Below are positions 58,508 to 64,000 of a stretch of 64,000 nt of DNA, one piece after another; position 1 is the first letter of the stretch; every line of letters begins with the position of its first letter. Source of the stretch: Phycomyces blakesleeanus NRRL 1555(-). Its lineage: Eukaryota > Mucoromycota > Mucoromycetes > Mucorales > Phycomycetaceae. The notes beneath the pieces are model-generated. The model saw only the letters and a list, made by a program, of their open reading frames with translations. It was not told the origin of the DNA and searched no databases. Location: NCBI RefSeq assembly GCF_001638985.1, contig NW_017265160.1:421378-485377 (forward strand), written 5' to 3'. A program made the position numbers and the translations under genes.

Positions 58508-59521
58508 AGAAAATTCATTACTTTGCATCAAAATCACTATCATATTTTACTTCAACCATATTAAAACCTACTCGTTTGACATCTATTGAAATCCCATAAA
58601 ACTACAAAGAAATTATTTTCCTTTCATATTATAGTATAAATACTCTATAGACTATCTTGGAATCCTTAAATATTAAATGTGCTTTTTATAAAACACGCTT
58701 GTACCTATTATGCTTGATATAAATATTAATTACTTTGGCAATAGAAAATTGGTGTGGACAGACTAAAAAGTTCAAAATAATCTTAGCCAATCAGATTACC
58801 TCTTAGCTCGTACCTTTTTTTTTAAAAAAAAATAGTTCAAATGTATATTAAGTGTTCAAAACACCATCTCTTCTATCAGGCGAAAGTATTTTATTGCGCA
58901 TTTTTTCAGGTCTTGCACCCTGTAGAACATCTCTCCCATCAAAAGCATGATCTTCTTCTAAATCTAATTGGCAATTAATTTTGATTACTCAATCAGACCC
59001 GTTTGATCTTTCTTTGATCTTCGTTTTGAAAGATCAAATATTTTAAAATCTTTTTCAAAACTCTGGTCCAATAATATCGCTTAATTGTTTGACCTTCGTT
59101 TCATATTTGATTGATCTTTTCAGTCTGTCCACGCCAATTGATTTTTATTCTTTGCAACAAATCGATCTTTATTTTTACACCAATAATTCCCGTAAAGAGT
59201 ATATAATGGGTTTTTGGTAAAGCTGAGTGGTAATAAAATATGTATTGTTTAATTAAAAGTATCCTTTGGATTTGATATAATTTACACTGTTAGATGTAAA
59301 TCTACTTTTTTTTAAAAGCTCAAAATTCACTTGAAAGAGCGTAATAATTTAGAAGACTAATATTTCTTCTTTTTATTTCCTTTTTATACTGCCCAATTTA
59401 CTCCAATAATATATACATATCTTGTGTAAATACACCAAGTTTTACACACATACACACACATATATATATATATAGACATAAAAGAACCTTAACTGTGTAT
59501 TCAGCCAGCATCCTCTCAACT
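58508..59521. other. intergenic holding a MITE-like element
   Basis: The spacer upstream of the MAPKK gene consists largely of the TIR element at 58748-59139. The remaining 380 bp before the MAPKK start is AT-rich with CA/TA repeats at about 59445-59474. Confidence 0.5.
58748..59139. mobile_element. MITE-like element of about 390 bp
   Basis: The left end attggtgtggacagactaaa and the right end agtctgtccacgccaat are inverted repeats of each other. There is no ORF. It contains a T9A9 palindrome (58815-58832). The end motif recurs at 2612-2630 and 39651-39668, and the interior is partly shared with the copy at 39415-39668, so this is a dispersed family. The target duplication is not clear. Confidence 0.68.
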
Positions 59522-61038
59522 ATGATGAAACCACGAAAGAAACGAAACTTCAAGAACCTCACCCTGCCAGATTCACCTATTACAAAGCCTACCGAAACAA
59601 AGCCTAAAGATGATGATTGGCAAGACAATACACCATTGACGGTTGGACTAGGTACATTTGATATTAGTGTTGAACTAAGATTGGATCTACGTTCAGAAGA
59701 TTTCGAAACATTGGATGAGCTAGGAAGAGGAAATGGCGGAACAGTACTCAAAGTGATGCACAGAAAAACACAGACAGTCATGGCTTGCAAGGTAATAAGA
59801 AAAAGAAAAGAGGTTCAATTTTGAGCTCAAAAAGTCTGAAATACAAACTTATCCTGGGGCTTATTATACCAGATGATTTATGTACAAGCCAACAACGCAG
59901 TTCGTAAACAGATCATGCGAGAGCTACAATTTATGCACGACTGCCACTCAAAGCATATTGTGAGTTTCTACGGTGCATTTATCAAAGGAGGAGACATCTC
60001 TATTTGTATGGAGTACATGGAATTAGGGCAAGTAAACCATACGGAAAGCAAGCACTTTCCAGGCAATTAATATGGATTATAACATGTGTTTCTCGTACAG
60101 GTCTCTCGACACTATTTATAAAAAACATGGGCCGATTGAGATTCTGGTTTTGAATAAAATCACTTACGCGGTATAGTTTTAATCCGAAACCTTTGACATG
60201 AATTTGGAGAACTCATTTTCAAATGTATAGGTACTCGATGGACTTATCTACCTCTACGACACTCATCGAATTATTCATCGCGGTAAGAAAGCCCTAATCC
60301 AAGAAGGATAGCGATCGACTTTGCTATATATCTCACTAGATCTTAAACCATCCAATGTCCTCGTCAATGCCCACGGCCAGATCAAGTTGTGTGATTTTGG
60401 TGTATCTGGCCAATTGATCAACTCTGTTGCCGACACATTTGTCGGAACAAGCTCCTACATGAGTGTGAGTATATTAATATAAGTCCAAGAAAAGGCTCTA
60501 AAATCTAGTACCAACAATAAATCCTATTTGTAGCCAGAGCGTATTATGGGATCACCATATTCAGTGAAGTCGGACGTTTGGTCCCTTGGTATGACGGTAA
60601 TGGAACTGGCACTAGGGAGATTTCCATTCCCATCCGACGGAAGACCGTTGTCTATTTTTGAATTACTCCAGCACATAGTCCACGAGCCGGTACCCAGCCT
60701 CCCAGTTCAGCCAGATAAGTATCCGCCTGAAGTAGTGTCGTTTTGCAAAGCATGGTAACTATTTCTCTTATGCCCAAACACCACAAAACAAATTTATTTA
60801 TCTCTTTCAACATCTACAGTCTCGTCAAGGATGTCCAAACACGCGCCACGCCAAACGAATTAATGGTAATGTGTACTGATTAACCCAATACATTCTTGTG
60901 CACAAACCAACCCACATTTCCATACATATATATATATATATAAACACCACCAAATAGCATCACCCATGGATGATCGGTGGAATAACAACCAAAGTCAATC
61001 TTGAAAAATGGGCACAGAGCATGATGCGCCCTTGCTAA
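59522..61038 (+). CDS. STE7: MAP kinase kinase, Ste7/MEK type
   Basis: Eight exons (59522-59791, 59873-60027, 60101-60170, 60231-60282, 60340-60464, 60534-60754, 60820-60865, 60958-61038) give 339 aa. Kinase motifs in order: glycine loop [38 protein letters not shown] (split by intron 4), DFGVSGQL, activation loop [18 protein letters not shown] with phosphorylatable Ser211 and Thr215, [13 protein letters not shown] and HHPWM at the C-terminal end. The S-x3-S/T activation loop and N-terminal [10 protein letters not shown] region fit fungal Ste7/Mkk (MEK1/2-like) enzymes that activate an ERK-type kinase for mating or morphogenesis; the paralogue could also be a cell-wall Mkk. The protein is short, without a long regulatory N-terminus. 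Intron 2 uses a GC donor. Its 3' end faces DCP2 at 108 bp. A second Met follows directly (59525). Confidence 0.92.
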
Positions 61039-61146
61039 GGCCACCTTTATTTTCTTATATAATTATACATTATTCTAATTATAAATAGCCAACCAAAGAA
61101 GAAGAAAAAACTAGTAAAAACGCCAGACTTTATTACTTTATGTAAA

Positions 61147-63142
61147 TTATCGAGCCGGAGGTGGGAATGGCATGTCGTAGTGTTGAGGATGCATAAGTGG
61201 CTGGCCCTGGAACAACCGAGGAAGTGGGTGGATAGGCAATGTACCATGCGACATTGTAGGCTGGCCGCGTAACATAGCCATCAAAGGATGTCCCTCAGCG
61301 GGTGGAAAAGGTGCTCCGCCAGGATGTCCTTGGAGTATATTCAACAAATTGTTTCTCTGTGTGCTATCTGTAGGTGAAACACTTTCAGACTCCACGGGAG
61401 TTGGCCCGGCAGAAGATGTATGATTTACATTGGCTTTGTTCTTCATCATCTCTTCTATAATCGATGCATGATGCATTGCAGGGGGAGAGTAAGAAGGCTC
61501 TGATCTTTGCTGTTGGGCTGCAAATATATGCTGAAGAAGGTTATTATTTCCTGGTTGTTGCATGGGAGAAGCCATGGGGTGATGTTGTAGCTGTAGTTGA
61601 AGCTGTTGCTGCTGGTGCTGGTGATGCTGGAGCTGCTGCTGCTGCTGATGTTGATGCTGGTGCAACTGTTGGCGCTGTTGTTCTTGTAGCTGAAACTGCA
61701 ACTGTTTCGCCTGTTGTGCCATCTGTAATTGCTGCTGCTGTACAAGTATCTGCTGCTGTTGGGATGCGGAGGATTCAGACCCAGAATAAACTTTAGGAGA
61801 TGATGTACCCAATACACTAGCTTCACCTATACCGAGCAATGACTTTAATACATCAGTAGACTCCTCAGGCTCTATACTGGAGGTTGGGCTGACAGATTCA
61901 GGCTCATTCGCAGCGGTTACTGCAGCAATTGCTGCAGAGGCTGATGCTGCCGCTACTGCTGCCGTTGCCGTTGCCGTTGCTGTTGCTGCTGCTGCAATTG
62001 CGGTTGTCGCTGCTGTTGAGGGTTGAGCTCTGTGTCCGTCATTTTGGCGTCGTAGAGCCTTTTTACGCTGGCTCACAAAATGTTTCAGCTTGCTATATCT
62101 AACGTCAGTCTCTTATAGCTTCCTAGTAAATTCTCTGACCTCACAAAAGGAACTACCATATAAAATCGATAGCCGCCCGTTCTGATGTGGGCTTCGGGCA
62201 CATTGTTAATTGCTTTGTAGGTTGGCAATTCATCGAATTTGAACCATGCGATTTCCTGTTTTAACACCAAATAGAGAGAGAGAAAAGACGTTCACATTCA
62301 CTCGGCGGGCCCAAACTTGTCATTATATCACTTACACTAATCTCTTTGCGTGTACGAGGCACAAAGTCTGTATCTTCTGGGACCCCCACAATTAAATACA
62401 GCCGAATCCTTTGTTCACGCATTGTGAGCTCAATATAATCTTGCTGTTTCAACAGCGGCTCTACATCATAACCTGTCTCTTCTAACACCTGATCTCAATA
62501 GCCCATTCATTTGTCAGCTCACAAGTCTTTCGACCGGACTTATATCATATACCTCTCTGATGGCACAACAATCATACTCCTCATCTTGGTTGATCTTGCC
62601 TTTCGGGAATCCCCATCCGGATTTTGAGCTCCATCCTTTCACCAACACACATTTGTCGAGTGCGGCATTGATCATAATGGCTCCACAAACAGGGATTCGG
62701 AATCGATATTGCATAAAGTCAGCATAAGCACGCTCATGCTCATGTGCCCATTGGCGTAAAAGAGGGCAATGCTTGAAAAGTGAGAGAAAAAAAGTCAAGG
62801 ATAATATTTAAAAGAGATGACGTTCAAGTGGTACTCATCAACGAGGTATAAAAAAGGATATTTTTTGCAGAAAATGTCTTGAGTTGAAATGATGGCAGTT
62901 CTGGTTTAAGCTCTCGTACAAAATCTTCATAGAACCAGTGAGCTTGTTCCACTTGGAAACAGATGCGCTCGACTGACTTGAGCTCGACGTCGGGAACGTT
63001 AATAATAAAGCGACTACGATACGATACACGTGTTAGCCCTCTGCAGTGACCCTACTGCATGGGATGTAGTTTGCCTGGAGAGGTCATCGAGGATTTCTTC
63101 AAATGTGGCATTTGCCAAGACAACGCCGGATTGTAATGCCAT
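61147..63142 (-). CDS. DCP2: mRNA-decapping enzyme Dcp2
   Basis: Six exons (63142-63075, 63013-62862, 62779-62553, 62488-62336, 62255-62140, 62092-61147) give 553 aa. The Dcp2 N-terminal helical domain reads EEILDDLSSRFIINVPDVEL, then EQAHWFYEDFVRELKP and LPSFQLKTFSAK|IFKHCPLLR; the Nudix fold follows with GWGFPKGKINQDEEYD, then CCAIREVLEETGYD containing the catalytic REVLEE glutamates, and box B region EIAWFKFDELPTYK. The C-terminal 300 residues are Ala-rich then Gln/His-rich and disordered. Dcp2 cleaves the 5' cap (releasing m7GDP) with Dcp1 in P-bodies. Intron 1 uses a GC donor and intron 2 appears to be a U12-type AT-AC intron. It is head-to-head with the release factor gene (190 bp). Confidence 0.93.
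62780..62861 (-). other. probable U12-type AT-AC intron in DCP2
   Basis: This 82-nt intron begins ATATCCTTT, the exact minor-spliceosome AT-AC donor consensus, has TCCTTGAC (62801-62794) as the U12 branch site with its A 15 nt from the 3' end, and ends CTCAC. Joining the exons gives LKTFSAK|IFKHCPLL, the expected Dcp2 sequence. No GT-AG alternative in the same place gives an in-frame Dcp2. Confidence 0.85.
63014..63074 (-). other. GC-AG intron 1 of DCP2
   Basis: The exon ends TCCAG, the intron starts GCAAAC and ends ATCGTAG before TCGCTTTATT. The junction makes DDLS|SRFIINV, conserved in Dcp2. No GT donor lies in position to give this. Confidence 0.75.
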
Positions 63143-63332
63143 GGTTTGTTCTTTACTAAATGGAGATGGAACAAGAAGGCGTAAAGAATATGACGAAAGG
63201 TCAGAGAACGAGGCACTCTCGCTTTCCCCACCTCCTTTGTGACTTGTTTGCCATAGAAAGATATCTTAGCGCCCTTCTTCTTGTCAAATTTTAAAGCCTT
63301 TTATATATATAATAAAAAAAAATTGCTTTGAC
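63143..63332. promoter_or_regulatory. shared DCP2 / RF1 upstream region
   Basis: The 190 bp between two divergent start codons must serve both genes. A TATATATAATAA run (about 63302-63314) lies 20-30 bp before the RF1 start codon. Confidence 0.6.
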
Positions 63333-64000
63333 ATGCATTCTTTACAAAGAAGCATGTTTGCCATTAGGAACGCAGCTTTCCCTCGAATTCAGGCTTATTC
63401 AACCAAAGGTATTGGGCTAATGAACATAAAAAAAACAAAGGCTCATTTTCTAATTCTACATGTTATAAACAAGCTCTTCCTACATCGAGAATCACTCCTC
63501 CTCTTGCTGTTAAACTTGGACAGATGACTCAACGCCATGATACTTTGATGGAGCAACTCAATAATAACTTACTAGACCCTCAAGAACTGGCCAAGGCATC
63601 CAAAGAGGTATCATCGCTATCAAACAGCCGTCAGCTTTTCTTAGATTGGCAGCAGTCCAGCCAGGATCTTGCTCAACTGGGCGAGTTATTATCTAATACA
63701 GACGACGAAGACATGCTCGAGTTGGCCAAAGAAGAGTTTTCAGAGCTAATGGAAAAGAGAGTAATGATTGAAAAAGACTTGGTTACTGAACTGGCACCCA
63801 AAGACTCAGCGGACGAAGCAAGTGCAATTTTGGAAATTAGAGCTGGTGCAGGTGGAGATGAAGCTGCTCTATTCTCGGCAGAGATGACCCGAATGTATGA
63901 GCGCTTCTCTCAATTGAGACGGTGGAAGTGGGAAGTACTTTCGTTGTCTGAAGATACCAGTAGCAAAGGGCTAAAGGTCAATTTACAGTTAACGACGACC
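63333..64000 (+). CDS. MRF1: mitochondrial peptide chain release factor 1, 3'-truncated by the window
   Basis: Exon 1 (63333-63408) encodes a mitochondrial presequence (MHSLQRSMFAIRNAAFPRIQ, AYSTK). Exon 2 starts at 63474 and is open to the window end. It carries the RF1/RF2 N-terminal helical domain (VKLGQMTQRHDTLMEQL, ELMEKRVMIEKDLVTELAPK) and then the PCRF domain start AILEIRAGAGGDEAALFSAE with MTRMYERF. The stop-codon recognition and GGQ motifs would lie beyond 64000. RF1 releases finished proteins from mitochondrial ribosomes at UAA/UAG. An intron may begin near 63976 because the last codons (NLQLTTT) do not match the family. Confidence 0.9.

Noticed and set aside
1..64000. tRNA or rRNA genes, telomeric repeats, plasmid or viral replication genes
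   Set aside because: None was recognised by eye on either strand; a covariance-model scan would be needed to exclude an intron-containing tRNA.

Overview
The window looks like nuclear DNA of an early-diverging filamentous fungus, most likely Mucoromycota (Mucorales-like). It is AT-rich, genes are split by many short introns (about 55-100 nt), and the gene content is fungal: a Gcn4/CpcA-type bZIP factor, an Ssk1/Mcs4 response regulator, a Ste7-type MAPKK, a LaeA/UMTA-like methyltransferase, Bst1, saccharolysin and Dcp2. A Fanzor-type OMEGA nuclease relic and a probable U12-type AT-AC intron fit this placement. No rRNA, tRNA or CRISPR array was seen. Gene models were spliced by eye from frame continuity, splice consensus and family motifs; every listed complete multi-exon model closes in frame.

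Layout. 1-12 kb: a gene-poor start, a bZIP gene with two upstream ORFs (3.5-4.7 kb), an N-myristoylation-motif methyltransferase (minus, 5.8-8.0 kb) and an ABHD12-like hydrolase (minus, 8.7-11.6 kb). 12-27.7 kb is a mobile, decayed compartment: a degenerate copy of a 7TM-RGS receptor gene (12.4-14.2 kb), a 1.4 kb element with terminal inverted repeats, a DDE transposase scrap, the intact 7TM-RGS gene (19.7-21.6 kb), a Fanzor pseudogene (22.2-24.3 kb) and a 0.3 kb MITE. 27.7-37.5 kb holds an 18-exon M3 oligopeptidase, a membrane-anchored Ssk1-like regulator and an unknown low-complexity protein. 37.5-40.8 kb is gene-poor. From 40.8 kb on, two compact gene blocks are separated by AT-rich stretches: BST1 with RPS1/eS1, an HMG-box protein, an unknown mitochondrial protein, bL21m, a small unknown, SDR head-to-head with PEX14, a LYAR-type zinc finger, MAPKK tail-to-tail with DCP2, and mitochondrial release factor 1 running off the end.

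Functions are mostly housekeeping and signalling: Ssk1 and MAPKK in phosphorelay/MAPK signalling, 7TM-RGS in G-protein control, the bZIP factor in amino-acid starvation, Bst1 in GPI quality control, Pex14 in peroxisome import, bL21m and RF1 in mitochondrial translation, Dcp2 in mRNA decay. The most notable observations are (i) a Fanzor gene with intact catalytic and zinc residues but three in-frame stops, each explicable by one C-to-T change; (ii) an AT-AC intron in DCP2 with near-perfect U12 donor and branch signals; (iii) four likely GC-AG introns; (iv) 8-, 12-, 15- and 18-nt micro-exons; (v) a 7TM-RGS gene/pseudogene pair; and (vi) Ssk1 fused to a four-helix membrane region and a histidine-kinase-like remnant.
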